NCBI GenBank assembly: GCA_964385015.1
Contig: CAYLLS010000001.1
Span: 124,001-188,000, forward strand
Source: CAYLLS01 sp964385015
Lineage (GTDB): Bacteria; Myxococcota; UBA727; JABDBI01
Length of the DNA stretch: 64,000 nucleotides
Reading direction: 5' to 3'
Positions 1 to 9,090 of the stretch are shown one piece after another. The translations under genes were made by a program, and so were the position numbers. Under the pieces are notes generated by a model, which had not been told where the DNA came from, ran no database searches, and saw only the letters and a list, made by a program, of their open reading frames with translations. Position 1 is the first letter of the stretch. Every line of letters begins with the position of its first letter.

Positions 1-305
1 ATATCAATGTCAACGTTATATATATCTTTTTGTGTTGTGTGTATGATGTTGTTATATTGTAATTTAATGATTTTTTTTAATAAGATTTTAGTTTTATTGT
101 ATTCTTTGCCTAATATAATTTTTTGTGATAACGGTATATATTTAATTTGTTGTATTATATTAGATAGTTGACTTTTTTTTCCTAGAAACAAGATTTTAAA
201 TTGATCTAGTTCTTTTATTGTTTTAATTGATTCTATTGATATTTTAGCTTTATTTATAATGTTTTTTAATGTATCTAATAAGTTGTTTTTATTGTTTATT
301 GACAT
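1..305 (-). CDS. pheS: Phenylalanyl-tRNA synthetase alpha subunit, N-terminal part (cut by window start)
   Basis: Charges tRNA-Phe as the alpha part of the cytoplasmic alpha2beta2 enzyme. I translated this directly: about 101 residues from an ATG at 305 to the window edge. They match the PheS N-terminal coiled-coil arm, with the typical FLGKKSQL stretch near residue 40, and run to VDID just where the family begins its IDVTLPG segment. Only the arm is visible; the catalytic domain lies outside. It is the last visible gene of the thrS-infC-rpmI-rplT-pheS run, 20 bases after rplT, an order shared by many bacteria. The gene looks intact as far as seen. Confidence 0.9.
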   Translation of the reverse strand, partial: MSINNKNNLLDTLKNIINKAKISIESIKTIKELDQFKILFLGKKSQLSNIIQQIKYIPLSQKIILGKEYNKTKILLKKIIKLQYNNIIHTTQKDIYNVDID

Positions 306-325
306 AATAAATATAATAATATTTC

Positions 326-670
326 TTATAATATTGATTTTATTATTTTTTTAAAACCATCAATATCATGTATTGCCATATCAGCTAATATTTTGCGATT
401 AATGTTTATGTTAGCTTGTTTGATTTTATATATGAATTTATTATATGTTAAACCAAATGTGCGAGTAATGGCATTGATTCTTATAATCCATAATTTTCTA
501 AAGTTACGTTTGTTTCTTTTTCTATCTCGATATGAGAAAGTTAATGCTCTATGCACTGTTTCTTTTGCAGTTTTAAATAATCTATGTCTTCCACCATAAT
601 ATCCTTTGGCTGCATTTAAAATTTTTTTTCTACGTTGTTTAGCTTTGGTGCCACGTTTTACTCTAGTCAT
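326..670 (-). CDS. rplT: 50S ribosomal protein L20
   Basis: Structural and assembly protein of the large ribosomal subunit that binds 23S rRNA; in some bacteria it also represses its own operon. The 114 residues fit the family's usual length. The basic N-terminal extension (RVKRGTKAKQRRKKIL), the GYYGGRHRLFKTAKE region and the RNFRKLWIIRINA segment are diagnostic. The ATG at 670 is preceded by a GGAG site. It lies 29 bases downstream of rpmI and just before pheS. Lys and Asn are enriched, as in all minus-strand genes here. Confidence 0.98.
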   Translation of the reverse strand: MTRVKRGTKAKQRRKKILNAAKGYYGGRHRLFKTAKETVHRALTFSYRDRKRNKRNFRKLWIIRINAITRTFGLTYNKFIYKIKQANININRKILADMAIHDIDGFKKIIKSIL

Positions 671-699
671 AAAATTATAACTCCATTTTAATTTTTATT

Positions 700-900
700 T
701 TACATTAATTTTATTATTTTTTGAGCATCACATTTCTGCAAATATTTAGTTTTATTTGCTTGCCTTTTTTTTTTGCGGCTTTTATTACTTAAACAATGTT
801 GTGTGCCTTTTGATGCATATTTTATTAAATTATTTTTAGTGATAATAAATCTTTTTTTAGCTGATTTATTGCTTTTTACTTTTATTATTTTATTTTTCAT
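700..900 (-). CDS. rpmI: 50S ribosomal protein L35
   Basis: Small basic protein of the 50S subunit. The 66 residues match the family length and pattern: a KVKSNKSAKKRF start, a central KYASKGTQH segment and a basic SRKKKRQ run. It sits between infC (40 bases upstream) and rplT, the usual order, and is probably cotranscribed and translationally coupled with them. An AGG precedes the ATG by a few bases. Confidence 0.96.
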   Translation of the reverse strand: MKNKIIKVKSNKSAKKRFIITKNNLIKYASKGTQHCLSNKSRKKKRQANKTKYLQKCDAQKIIKLM

Positions 901-940
901 TGTGTACCTATAATATATTCATATTTTAGTATAGTAAAAA

Positions 941-1534
941 TTAATTTTTGAGTGGTGATAATATCATTATCATTTGTCGTCCATCCATTTTAGCATGGTT
1001 TTCTATTGTTGCTTGATTGTTTAATAATTTTATAATTTTATCCATGATGTTTTTCCCTATATCTGTATGTACAATTTCTCTTCCTCTAAACACAATAGTT
1101 ATTTTGCTTTTATTTCCATGTTTTAAAAATTTTTTTAGTTGATTGATTTTCACAAGAAAATCATGAGTATTAGTTTTAGGTTTAAATTTAACTTCTTTCA
1201 TTTTAATGTTGTTTTGTTTTTTTTTATTTTCGGCTGCTTTTCTTTTTTGTTGATATTTAAATTTACCATAATCCATAATTTTACATACAGGTGGATTTGC
1301 TGTTGGCGAAACTTCCACTAAATCTAAATTTTGTAATTTAGCTTTATAAATAGCGTCTTTGGTATGCATTATGCCTAATTGTATTCCATCATTTGAAATA
1401 ACTCTGACTTCAGTAGTTTTAATATATTTATTTATTTTAATTTTTAAATTTTTTTGTTTTGTATTAGTAAAAATGTTATGATTTTTATTTTTAATAACAT
1501 TATGTTTAAATATATGATTTTCAGAATTTTTCAA
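941..1534 (-). CDS. infC: Translation initiation factor IF-3 (TTG start)
   Basis: IF-3 binds the 30S subunit, prevents premature joining of 50S and checks the start codon. The N domain begins near residue 34 (INKYIKTTEVRVI) and includes DLVEVSPTANPPVCKIMDYGKF. A Lys-rich linker and the C domain follow (VFRGREIVH, GRQMIMILSP). The only credible start is a TTG at 1534, about 12 bases after a strong AGGAG (complement of 1547-1551); I see no in-frame ATG before the conserved domain. The N-terminal leader is about 20 residues longer than in E. coli. Rare start codons in infC are known to support autoregulation, so the TTG may be functional here. Confidence 0.95.
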   Translation of the reverse strand: MKNSENHIFKHNVIKNKNHNIFTNTKQKNLKIKINKYIKTTEVRVISNDGIQLGIMHTKDAIYKAKLQNLDLVEVSPTANPPVCKIMDYGKFKYQQKRKAAENKKKQNNIKMKEVKFKPKTNTHDFLVKINQLKKFLKHGNKSKITIVFRGREIVHTDIGKNIMDKIIKLLNNQATIENHAKMDGRQMIMILSPLKN

Positions 1535-1546
1535 AGCGTAAAATTT

Positions 1547-1551
1547 CTCCT
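1547..1551 (-). promoter_or_regulatory. Shine-Dalgarno site of infC
   Basis: Reading the minus strand, AGGAG lies about 12 bases before a TTG. Because no ATG, GTG or ATT lies in frame between it and the conserved IF-3 domain, this site decides the unusual TTG start of infC. Confidence 0.6.
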
Positions 1552-1647
1552 AGAAAATATGTGTAAAAAAAATTTATATTAGCATTGCAAATAAATTATG
1601 TTTTTGCAACACATTAGTGGTATTTATATGGGATATCAGTTGAATTT

Positions 1648-3909
1648 TTATATAATATCAAATAACGGTGTTTTAGATTGTTGTTTTAAAAATTCAATCA
1701 TTTTTGTTATTGACAATAATTGTTGGTTATTGTCAGATCTTAACCTGATGGTTACTTTGTTTAGTTCTTCTTCTTTATTCCCAATGATAATCATAATAGG
1801 AATTTTTTCTATTTGTGATTTTTTTATTTTGTATTCCAATGTTTCATTTGCAAAATTATGACCTACTCTAATTCCAGTTTTATAAATAATGTTTTTTATA
1901 ATATTACAATATTTTATATTGTGTTTGGAAATATTTAATATTCTAACTTGTTCCGGAGATAACCATACAGGTAAATTTCCATTTAATTCTTCTATTAATA
2001 TTCCAATAAATCTTTCAACAGATCCTAATATGGCTCTATGTATAATTACTGGATGTTCTAATTTATTATTGTATTGTTTGAATGTTATATTAAAGTTTTT
2101 AGCACTGTTTAAGTCTAATTGTATTGTAGAACATTGCCATATTCTGTTCATTGAATCTTGTAGTTGCACGTCTATTTTAGGCCCATAGAAAGATCCATTA
2201 CCGTTATCAATTGAAAATGATAATCCAAGATTTGTAATAGATTTTTTTAAGATATTTTCAGATATTTTCCATTGTTGAATGTTGCCAATAAACTTATCTG
2301 GACATGTAGATACTAATATTTGAAAATTATTAAATTGAAACATTTTAAGTATATTTAAAGTTAATTGCAATGTATGTGTAATTTCTGTTTCTACATTATT
2401 GAAATCGCAAAAAATATGTGCATCATCTTGAGTAAATCCTCTTGTTCTCATTAGTCCATGTATTACACTAATGTTTTCATAACGGTATACAGTTCCAAAT
2501 TCAGCAAATTTGATTGGTAAGTGTTTATAGCTTCTAATGGCATTTTTATATGCTAGTATGTGAAATGGGCAATTCATTGGTTTTAGTTGATATTCTTGAT
2601 TATGAATATGTATTGAAGAAAACATGTTTTGTTGGTAGAACTGCCAGTGGCCAGATATTTTCCATAAATCATTTTTAGCTATATGTGGAGAAGAAATAAA
2701 TTGATAATTATGTTTATAATTGATTTGAGTTATTATGTTTTCAATTAATTGTTTTAATTGTGCTCCGTTTGGAAGCCATGTTATAAGTCCTGATCCAATT
2801 TCTTCAGAATATTTATTTTGTAAAGTGATTTTAGTTTTATTATTTTTATTATGTTTATTGAATTTGTTTTCTATTAAAAATATTTGTTTTTTTTGTATTT
2901 TAGTAATGCAATGTGCAAATATTTTAATATTTATGTAATTATCTATCTTGTTATTTGTTTTAATTTCGTTAAAATTAATATGTTTGATATTTGCATCATT
3001 TATTATATTTATAATGTCTTTACATATATGAGATTGTTGTTCTAATAATGATGATATGTTATCATTTCTGTTAATAGTAGCATTTATTATGATATATGGT
3101 TTTTGTGATTGACTAATTGCTTGATAAGATTTTTGTTTTGTAGTCGTGTATAATTTTAATTGTTTATTTAATATTCTATGATCACGTTTTTTTTGTTTTT
3201 CTATGTTTTGTATATATTGTTGTAGTAATTGATGTGAGAAAAATGCTGATCCTGTTATTCGTTGCAGTATATGTTTATTATTAGATTTATAATATACGCT
3301 ATAGTTTGATTCTAATTTAAAAGCCTTAATAAATCCTGTATGTGGGATATGAGGCCCATGACATAAATCAACAAAATTATCTAATGCATATAAAGATATA
3401 TAATTTGCATTAATAGATGATAAAATTTTTATTTTATAAGGTTGTTGTAGTTTTTTAAACAATAATTTTGCATATTTTTTCTGTATTAATATTTTTTTAA
3501 ATATTATGTTATTATTAATCATATTTTGCATTTCTTGTTTAATATGTATTAAATGTTTTTTTGTAACAGAAAATGGCATATTCATGTCATAATAAAAATT
3601 TAAATTATGTTTTTTTTGTCCTGTTACAAATTTAACATTATGAAATAATTTATTAATTGCAGCTGCCATAATGTGTTCACAACTATGATTTAATATGTGA
3701 TTTGTTTCTTTATTATCTGTAGTTAAAAATTTTATTTTACAATTGTTTGGTAAAGCATCATTTAAATCATGAATTTTGTCGTTAATTATTATTGCAATAG
3801 TTTTTTTATGTAATGTTTTAGATATGGTTTTTAATAGATCATATCCAGTGCTGTAATATTTAATTTGTTTGTTGTTGTTGTCTGGTAATTTAATGTTAAT
3901 ATGTTTCAT
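1648..3909 (-). CDS. thrS: Threonyl-tRNA synthetase with a large internal insertion
   Basis: Charges tRNA-Thr and edits mischarged Ser. Order seen: TGS domain (about 1-65), editing domain with HSCEH near 75-79 and DLCHGPH near 181-187, then the class II core. The core carries MNCPFH (zinc Cys), FGTVYRYE (motif 2) and RAILGSVERFIG (motif 3), followed by the anticodon-binding domain. At 753 residues it is about 110 longer than E. coli ThrRS. The excess lies between LKLYTTT (about 257) and YSEEIGSGLITW (about 367), which are nearly adjacent in the normal enzyme. The insert is continuous coding sequence with a normal flanking frame. The gene starts the infC-rpmI-rplT-pheS run. Confidence 0.97.
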   Translation of the reverse strand: MKHINIKLPDNNNKQIKYYSTGYDLLKTISKTLHKKTIAIIINDKIHDLNDALPNNCKIKFLTTDNKETNHILNHSCEHIMAAAINKLFHNVKFVTGQKKHNLNFYYDMNMPFSVTKKHLIHIKQEMQNMINNNIIFKKILIQKKYAKLLFKKLQQPYKIKILSSINANYISLYALDNFVDLCHGPHIPHTGFIKAFKLESNYSVYYKSNNKHILQRITGSAFFSHQLLQQYIQNIEKQKKRDHRILNKQLKLYTTTKQKSYQAISQSQKPYIIINATINRNDNISSLLEQQSHICKDIINIINDANIKHINFNEIKTNNKIDNYINIKIFAHCITKIQKKQIFLIENKFNKHNKNNKTKITLQNKYSEEIGSGLITWLPNGAQLKQLIENIITQINYKHNYQFISSPHIAKNDLWKISGHWQFYQQNMFSSIHIHNQEYQLKPMNCPFHILAYKNAIRSYKHLPIKFAEFGTVYRYENISVIHGLMRTRGFTQDDAHIFCDFNNVETEITHTLQLTLNILKMFQFNNFQILVSTCPDKFIGNIQQWKISENILKKSITNLGLSFSIDNGNGSFYGPKIDVQLQDSMNRIWQCSTIQLDLNSAKNFNITFKQYNNKLEHPVIIHRAILGSVERFIGILIEELNGNLPVWLSPEQVRILNISKHNIKYCNIIKNIIYKTGIRVGHNFANETLEYKIKKSQIEKIPIMIIIGNKEEELNKVTIRLRSDNNQQLLSITKMIEFLKQQSKTPLFDII

Positions 3910-3966
3910 GAAAATATGCTTTTATTTGTTTTTATTCTTGATAATATTATTGGAAAATTTAAATAA

Positions 3967-4038
3967 TAGGCACGAATGGAATTGAACCATCGACCTCTAC
4001 TATGTCAAAGTAGTGCTCTGCCATTGAGCTACGTGCCT
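3967..4038 (-). tRNA. tRNA-Val (GAC)
   Basis: The minus strand folds as a full cloverleaf: acceptor AGGCACG/CGTGCCT, D stem GCTC/GAGC, anticodon stem CTACT/AGTAG with loop TTGACAT (anticodon GAC), a GGTTCAATTCC T arm and discriminator A. CCA is not encoded. GAC reads GTC/GTT only, so another tRNA-Val must exist elsewhere. Confidence 0.93.
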
Positions 4039-4054
4039 ATTGAATATAGTAAAA

Positions 4055-4083
4055 ATAAGACCAAAATTTTTATATTATGTCAA
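4055..4083 (-). promoter_or_regulatory. Sigma-70-like promoter for tRNA-Val
   Basis: On the minus strand a perfect TTGACA (4078-4083) is followed by a 17-base spacer and TCTTAT (4/6 match to the -10 consensus, 4055-4060). The predicted start, near 4048, is about 10 bases before the tRNA 5' end. Confidence 0.5.
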
Positions 4084-4093
4084 ATAAATTATA

Positions 4094-5296
4094 TTATAAT
4101 TTTTTTTTTCTGTTATGTAGTTTCATATGTCCATTTTGTATGCCATTATCACATAAGGCTTTTAATGCACCTATATTTTGTGCTAATCCTACCGCAGCCA
4201 TAACTCCTGATAATTTTTTAGCACTTTTGCCGAATTGATCTAAAATTTGTAAATTTTTTTGCACAGTAGGATGTATATTAATTATACCTCCAGTGATGCC
4301 AACAGCTAAAGGTAATTTTATTTTGCATTCGAGATGATTGTTGTGATTTATAAAATATGAAGTTAAACTTGTATATTGTCCACTTTGAGATGCAAAAGCA
4401 TGAGCTCCAGCTTCAATGGCGCGCCAATCATTTCCAGTTGCAATTGCAACTGCATCAATGCCATTTAAAATGCCTTTATTATGTGTTGTGGCTCGATATG
4501 GATCTCTTATAGCAAATCGAAATGCATGAATTATATTATGTGCTGTATTTTTATTATTTGTATTTAATAATGAAATTGGTATTGAACATTTAGCACTTGC
4601 ACATCGTTTATCTGATAAATTGGATAAAATTTGTAATCCTTTAGTGCTTGAAATTAATTTAGTGATTTTTTTACTTAACCCTTCTGCAACTTGATTGACA
4701 ATATTAGCACCCATTGAATCACAACAATCAATTATGAATTCAACAATTAACATGGGTTTCCCGTTGTCAAATTTGGCAAATTTTTTAGAATTTGGTACTA
4801 ATATTTTAGTATATATGTCTTTTACTCCACCACCTCTGTTTACCATGTTTTTACATAATTTATTAGCTAAATTTATAAGATTGATTTTATTTTGTTGAAT
4901 AGTTTTGGTAGCTTGATGAATATTTCTTACTGTGTTTAATTGAATTTGACCTATCATATGAGATTTATCAACTTTTGTTTGAAATCCACCTGATTTCCCA
5001 ACTAATGATGCTATTTTTGAACATGATGCTATAATGCTTGGTTCTTCAGTAGCCATTGGAATTAGTACAGAATATCCATCTATTAAGAAATTTATAGCAA
5101 GGCCTATTGGCAACCCAAATATTCCTATACAATTTTCTATCATCATATTAGCATAATTTAATGACAGATGATGTTCTGGTATAAAGGTTTTAATTTTATT
5201 TGTTTTAGAAATATATTGTGCATGTAAGATTTTTTGTCTTTCTAAAATAGTTAGATTGTAAAATTTTGGCATTCTAGATAAATATAAGTTTTCCAT
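4094..5296 (-). CDS. mvaA: Hydroxymethylglutaryl-CoA reductase, class II (degradative type)
   Basis: Interconverts HMG-CoA and mevalonate. The 400 residues match class II enzymes. Visible landmarks are ENCIG near 54, the catalytic Glu in TEEPS near 84, CDSMGAN, the Lys and Asp in THNKGILNG and TGNDWRA, an AGAHA segment, and the mobile-flap His in IQNGHMKLH at the C terminus. All expected catalytic residues are present. No other mevalonate or HMG-CoA genes lie nearby. In this amino-acid-burning context it could serve leucine/HMG-CoA turnover, or isoprenoid synthesis; the window cannot decide. It stands alone, divergent from mdh across about 230 bases. Confidence 0.93.
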   Translation of the reverse strand: MENLYLSRMPKFYNLTILERQKILHAQYISKTNKIKTFIPEHHLSLNYANMMIENCIGIFGLPIGLAINFLIDGYSVLIPMATEEPSIIASCSKIASLVGKSGGFQTKVDKSHMIGQIQLNTVRNIHQATKTIQQNKINLINLANKLCKNMVNRGGGVKDIYTKILVPNSKKFAKFDNGKPMLIVEFIIDCCDSMGANIVNQVAEGLSKKITKLISSTKGLQILSNLSDKRCASAKCSIPISLLNTNNKNTAHNIIHAFRFAIRDPYRATTHNKGILNGIDAVAIATGNDWRAIEAGAHAFASQSGQYTSLTSYFINHNNHLECKIKLPLAVGITGGIINIHPTVQKNLQILDQFGKSAKKLSGVMAAVGLAQNIGALKALCDNGIQNGHMKLHNRKKKL

Positions 5297-5372
5297 TTGA
5301 AGTATATATGTTTAAATTTTTAAAATAATATATTGTATGAAAATATGCTTGAAAAATACACAATAATACTAT

Positions 5373-5401
5373 ATGTTATATTATAATAATATGAATGTCA
5401 A
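5373..5401 (-). promoter_or_regulatory. Candidate promoter for the HMG-CoA reductase gene
   Basis: The minus strand has TTGACA at 5396-5401, a 17-base spacer and TAACAT at 5373-5378. This gives a leader of about 70 bases before the ATG at 5296. The rest of the 5297-5525 divergent gap is plain AT-rich sequence in which I see no gene and no convincing mdh promoter. Confidence 0.35.
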
Positions 5402-5525
5402 AAATATTTTTATATATTTTTATTTTATAGATTATGTTAATTATTATATAATTAAATTTAATGATATATTAGGATAAAAATTAAATAACTGATTAAATTT
5501 TATTTGTAATGAGGGTTGTTTTGTT

Positions 5526-6476
5526 ATGTTGAAAAAAAAAATTGCATTAATTGGTAGTGGCAATATAGGAAGTACATTGGCTTTGTTATGTGCACAAAAA
5601 AATATGGGTGATATCATAATGTTTGACGTGTTTCAAGGTGTTGCAAGAGGTAAATCTTTAGATTTAAATCAAACTTTAAATTTTATAAATAATGGAACTA
5701 AAATTATAGGTACTAGTGATTATAAAGATATTGCTGATGCTGATGTATGTCTTGTTACTGCTGGTTTCCCAAGAAAGCCAGGTATGAGTAGAGATGATTT
5801 GTTATTAAAAAATTTAGAAGTGATAAAAAGTGTAGCTCAAGGTATAAAAACATATGCTCCTAATGCTTTTGTTATTATAGTTACTAATCCTCTTGATGTT
5901 ATGGTATATGCATTCTTAAAATTATCAGGATTTAATGCTAATAAAGTTATAGGGATGGCTGGTGTTTTAGATTCTGCTAGATTTAAAACTTTTTTATCTT
6001 GGGAATTAGGCATCAGTAGTAATGATATACATGCATTTGTGTTGGGTGGACATGGGGATGAAATGGTTCCGTTAAAACGATTTACAACAGTAGGTGGAAT
6101 TTCATTGGTTGAATTAATAAGTATGGGATTATTGGATGAAGATAAATTGGATAAAATTATTAATCGAACTAGGAGGGGAGGTGGAGAAATTGTAAATCTC
6201 TTAGGAAATGGATCTGCATATTATGCACCAGCATTTTCAGCTATTACTATGGCTAATAGCTTTTTAAATAATGAAAAAAGATTGTTAGCTTGTGCATGTT
6301 TTTTGCAAGGAGAATATAATGTTAATGGGTTATTTATTGGTGTGCCGGCTATTATCGGTATTAATGGAGTTGAAAAAATATTAGAATTAAAATTATTAAA
6401 AGATGAAAGACAAAAATTTCATCAATCTATATTATCTGTACAGAATGTAGTTAATACAGTAGATAAGTTAATTTAA
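5526..6476 (+). CDS. mdh: Malate dehydrogenase (LDH-like type)
   Basis: NAD-dependent oxidation of malate to oxaloacetate in the TCA cycle. The 316 residues are close to the family length. The Rossmann motif GSGNIGS is at 10-16, with an Asp for the NAD ribose at 34. Substrate arginines sit in FPRKPGMSRDD (83, 89) and the catalytic pair is Asp149 with His176 in LGGHGDEMVP. It is of the MDH type 3 (LDH-like) group, common in deltas and other bacteria. A GAGG lies about 11 bases before the ATG. sdhC follows after 13 bases, so mdh-sdhCAB is very likely one operon covering two consecutive TCA-cycle steps. Confidence 0.97.
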   Translation: MLKKKIALIGSGNIGSTLALLCAQKNMGDIIMFDVFQGVARGKSLDLNQTLNFINNGTKIIGTSDYKDIADADVCLVTAGFPRKPGMSRDDLLLKNLEVIKSVAQGIKTYAPNAFVIIVTNPLDVMVYAFLKLSGFNANKVIGMAGVLDSARFKTFLSWELGISSNDIHAFVLGGHGDEMVPLKRFTTVGGISLVELISMGLLDEDKLDKIINRTRRGGGEIVNLLGNGSAYYAPAFSAITMANSFLNNEKRLLACACFLQGEYNVNGLFIGVPAIIGINGVEKILELKLLKDERQKFHQSILSVQNVVNTVDKLI

Positions 6477-6489
6477 GGTTATTTCAGTA

Positions 6490-7155
6490 ATGATAGTATT
6501 ATCAACAGTAGGACAAAAAATTATAGTAGCCATTAGTGGTATAATTTGGTTATTATTTGTTATAGTGCATTTGATAGGTAATTTAGGAATTTATGGTGGA
6601 ATAAATTATTTTAATGAGTATGCTAATTTTTTACACTCTATATCATTTGTTGTATGGATAATAAGGCTATTTTTAATATTTAGTCTTATAATGCATGTTT
6701 TTTTTACTATTAAATTAACAGTAAAAAATAAGTTTTCTCGTCCAATATCTTATTTAAATCAAAAATTTATTATATCTAAATTATCTTCAAGAACAATGTT
6801 TTTAGGCGGATGTGCTCTTTTGTTATTTTTAATATTTCACATTTCACAGTTTTGTTTAGGTTATATATATTCTGATTTTTTTTTATTAACAGATGATTTA
6901 GGACGTCATGATGTTTATTCTATGGTTGTTTTAAATTTTAAAAATATTTGGTTAGTGTTAATGTATTTAGTAGCACAATGTTGTTTGGCTATGCATATTT
7001 CACATGGTTTTGTTAGTGTGTTGCAAACTTTGGGAATTAAACGACATAGCATAAAAGATATGGTTACAAATTTTGGTAATTGCATAGCAATATTAATTTT
7101 TATTCTTTATAGTTCTATTCCTATTTTTGTTCAATTAGGAATAATTAGTTTTTAA
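6490..7155 (+). CDS. sdhC: Succinate dehydrogenase cytochrome b subunit (b558 family)
   Basis: Membrane anchor of complex II, carrying heme b and passing electrons to quinone. The 221-residue chain has five hydrophobic segments, with His in IVHLIGNLGIY, LIMHVFFT, LIFHISQFC and AMHISHGF that fit the diheme single-subunit type B anchor. No separate sdhD is present, as expected for that type. It is followed after 18 bases by sdhA. An AAGG site precedes the ATG. Type B enzymes are often linked to menaquinone; that is family knowledge, not seen here. Confidence 0.94.
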   Translation: MIVLSTVGQKIIVAISGIIWLLFVIVHLIGNLGIYGGINYFNEYANFLHSISFVVWIIRLFLIFSLIMHVFFTIKLTVKNKFSRPISYLNQKFIISKLSSRTMFLGGCALLLFLIFHISQFCLGYIYSDFFLLTDDLGRHDVYSMVVLNFKNIWLVLMYLVAQCCLAMHISHGFVSVLQTLGIKRHSIKDMVTNFGNCIAILIFILYSSIPIFVQLGIISF

Positions 7156-7173
7156 AATATATAGGTTTAATAA

Positions 7174-9090
7174 ATGAAATTTGATTCTAAAATACCTGAA
7201 GGTGATATTCATAATAAATGGGATAATTATAAAAAATTTTCAAAACCAATAAGTGCTAGTAATAGACATAAATTTAAAATTATTGTTGTTGGAAGTGGTT
7301 TAGCTGGAGCTTCTGCTTCAGCGTCTTTATCAGAATTAGGATTTAATGTATATTGTTATTGTTTTCATGATTCTCCACGACGAGCGCATAGTATTGCGGC
7401 TCAAGGAGGCATCAATGCTGCTAAAAATTATAAAAATGATTCTGATAGTGTATATCGTTTGTTTTATGATACTATAAAGGGTGGAGATTTCAGATCTAGA
7501 GAAGCTAATGTATATCGTTTAGCACAAGTTAGTTCTTCTATTATTGATCATTGTGTAGCACAAGGAGTGCCATTTGCTAGAGAATATAGTGGATTATTAA
7601 GTAATCGTTCATTTGGTGGATCATTAGTTTCTAGAACATTTTATGCTAAGGGACAAACAGGACAACAATTGTTATTGGGTGCATATGGATCATTGAATAG
7701 GCAGATTGCATCTGGTAATGTTAAGATGATTTCTAGAACTGAAGTATTAGATTTAGTATTAGTGAATGGACATGCTAAGGGGATTATTGGTAGAAATTTA
7801 TTAACTGGAAATATTTTTGTTGATACTGCAGATGTTATTGTGTTAGCTACTGGAGGATATGGGTCTATTTTTTATTTGTCTACTAATGCTATTAATTGTA
7901 ATGTTACTGCTATTTTTAATGCATATGAAAGAGGTGCGTTGATGGCGAATCCATGTTATACTCAAATACATCCTACTTGTATTCCTGTATCAGGAAAACA
8001 TCAATCTAAACTTACATTAATGTCAGAATCTTTAAGGAACGATGGTAGAGTATGGATTCCTAAAAAGAAGAGAGATACAAGGATGCCATCTGCAATTAAA
8101 GATGATGAAAGAGATTATTATTTAGAAAGAAAATATCCTAGTTATGGAAATTTGGCTCCAAGAGATATTTCTTCTAGAGCGGCGAAACATGTATGTGATG
8201 AAAATTATGGTATAGGTGATAGCGGTTTGGGTGTATATTTAGATTTTCGTGATGCTATACTTAAATTAGGTAGAAATAATATATCAGCTAAATATGGTAA
8301 TTTATTTCAAATGTATGAAAAAATTACTGGTGAAGATCCATATAAAGTTCCTATGCATATTTATCCAGCTTCTCATTATACTATGGGTGGGTTGTGGGTT
8401 GATTATGAATTAATGAGTAATATCCCGGGATTGTTTGTTGTTGGTGAAGCTAATTTTTCAGATCATGGTGCAAATCGTTTAGGTGCTAGTGCATTAATGC
8501 AAGGATTGGCTGATGGGTATTTTATTTTGCCCAATACAATTTCTAGTTATTTAAATATGATTACTACAAATTCATTATTAAGTATTAATGATAGTACCTG
8601 TGTTGAGATGAAGTCTTTAGTAGAAGATAAAATTGATAATTTAATGTCTATTAATGGCAATATATCACCTCATGTATTTCATAAAAAATTAGGTAGTATT
8701 TTATGGGATTATTGTGGCATGGAGCGGAATGAAGAGGGATTAACAAAGGCTTTAAGTGAAATTGCATCTATAAAATATGATTTTCATAATGATTTGCGTA
8801 TAACAGGAAAAGTCAATTCTTTGAATGTAGTATTAGAGAAAGCCTTAAGAGTGGAAAATTTTATTAATTTTGCAGAGTTAATGTGTTTAGATGCTATATC
8901 TCGTAATGAAAGTTGTGGTGCTCATTTTAGAACTGAACATCAAACCAAAGAAGGTGAAGCTAAAAGGAATGATGCAGAGTATTGTAATGTACAAGTTTGG
9001 CATTATAATGGTTATAAAGTAAAACCAAAGTTATATTTGGAAGATTTAAAGTTTAAGAGTATAAACTTAACTACTAGGAGTTATAAGTGA
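7174..9090 (+). CDS. sdhA: Succinate dehydrogenase flavoprotein subunit
   Basis: Oxidises succinate to fumarate on a covalently bound FAD. The 638 residues fit type B SdhA. The FAD-binding GSGLAGA motif is at 40-46 and the flavinylation His is near 72 in RRAHSIAAQGG. Substrate and active-site segments include MSESLRNDGR, RDISSRAA and HYTMGGLWVD, and the capping region ANRLGASALMQGL is intact. The TGA stop overlaps the sdhB start by four bases, so the two are translationally coupled. Confidence 0.98.
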   Translation: MKFDSKIPEGDIHNKWDNYKKFSKPISASNRHKFKIIVVGSGLAGASASASLSELGFNVYCYCFHDSPRRAHSIAAQGGINAAKNYKNDSDSVYRLFYDTIKGGDFRSREANVYRLAQVSSSIIDHCVAQGVPFAREYSGLLSNRSFGGSLVSRTFYAKGQTGQQLLLGAYGSLNRQIASGNVKMISRTEVLDLVLVNGHAKGIIGRNLLTGNIFVDTADVIVLATGGYGSIFYLSTNAINCNVTAIFNAYERGALMANPCYTQIHPTCIPVSGKHQSKLTLMSESLRNDGRVWIPKKKRDTRMPSAIKDDERDYYLERKYPSYGNLAPRDISSRAAKHVCDENYGIGDSGLGVYLDFRDAILKLGRNNISAKYGNLFQMYEKITGEDPYKVPMHIYPASHYTMGGLWVDYELMSNIPGLFVVGEANFSDHGANRLGASALMQGLADGYFILPNTISSYLNMITTNSLLSINDSTCVEMKSLVEDKIDNLMSINGNISPHVFHKKLGSILWDYCGMERNEEGLTKALSEIASIKYDFHNDLRITGKVNSLNVVLEKALRVENFINFAELMCLDAISRNESCGAHFRTEHQTKEGEAKRNDAEYCNVQVWHYNGYKVKPKLYLEDLKFKSINLTTRSYK

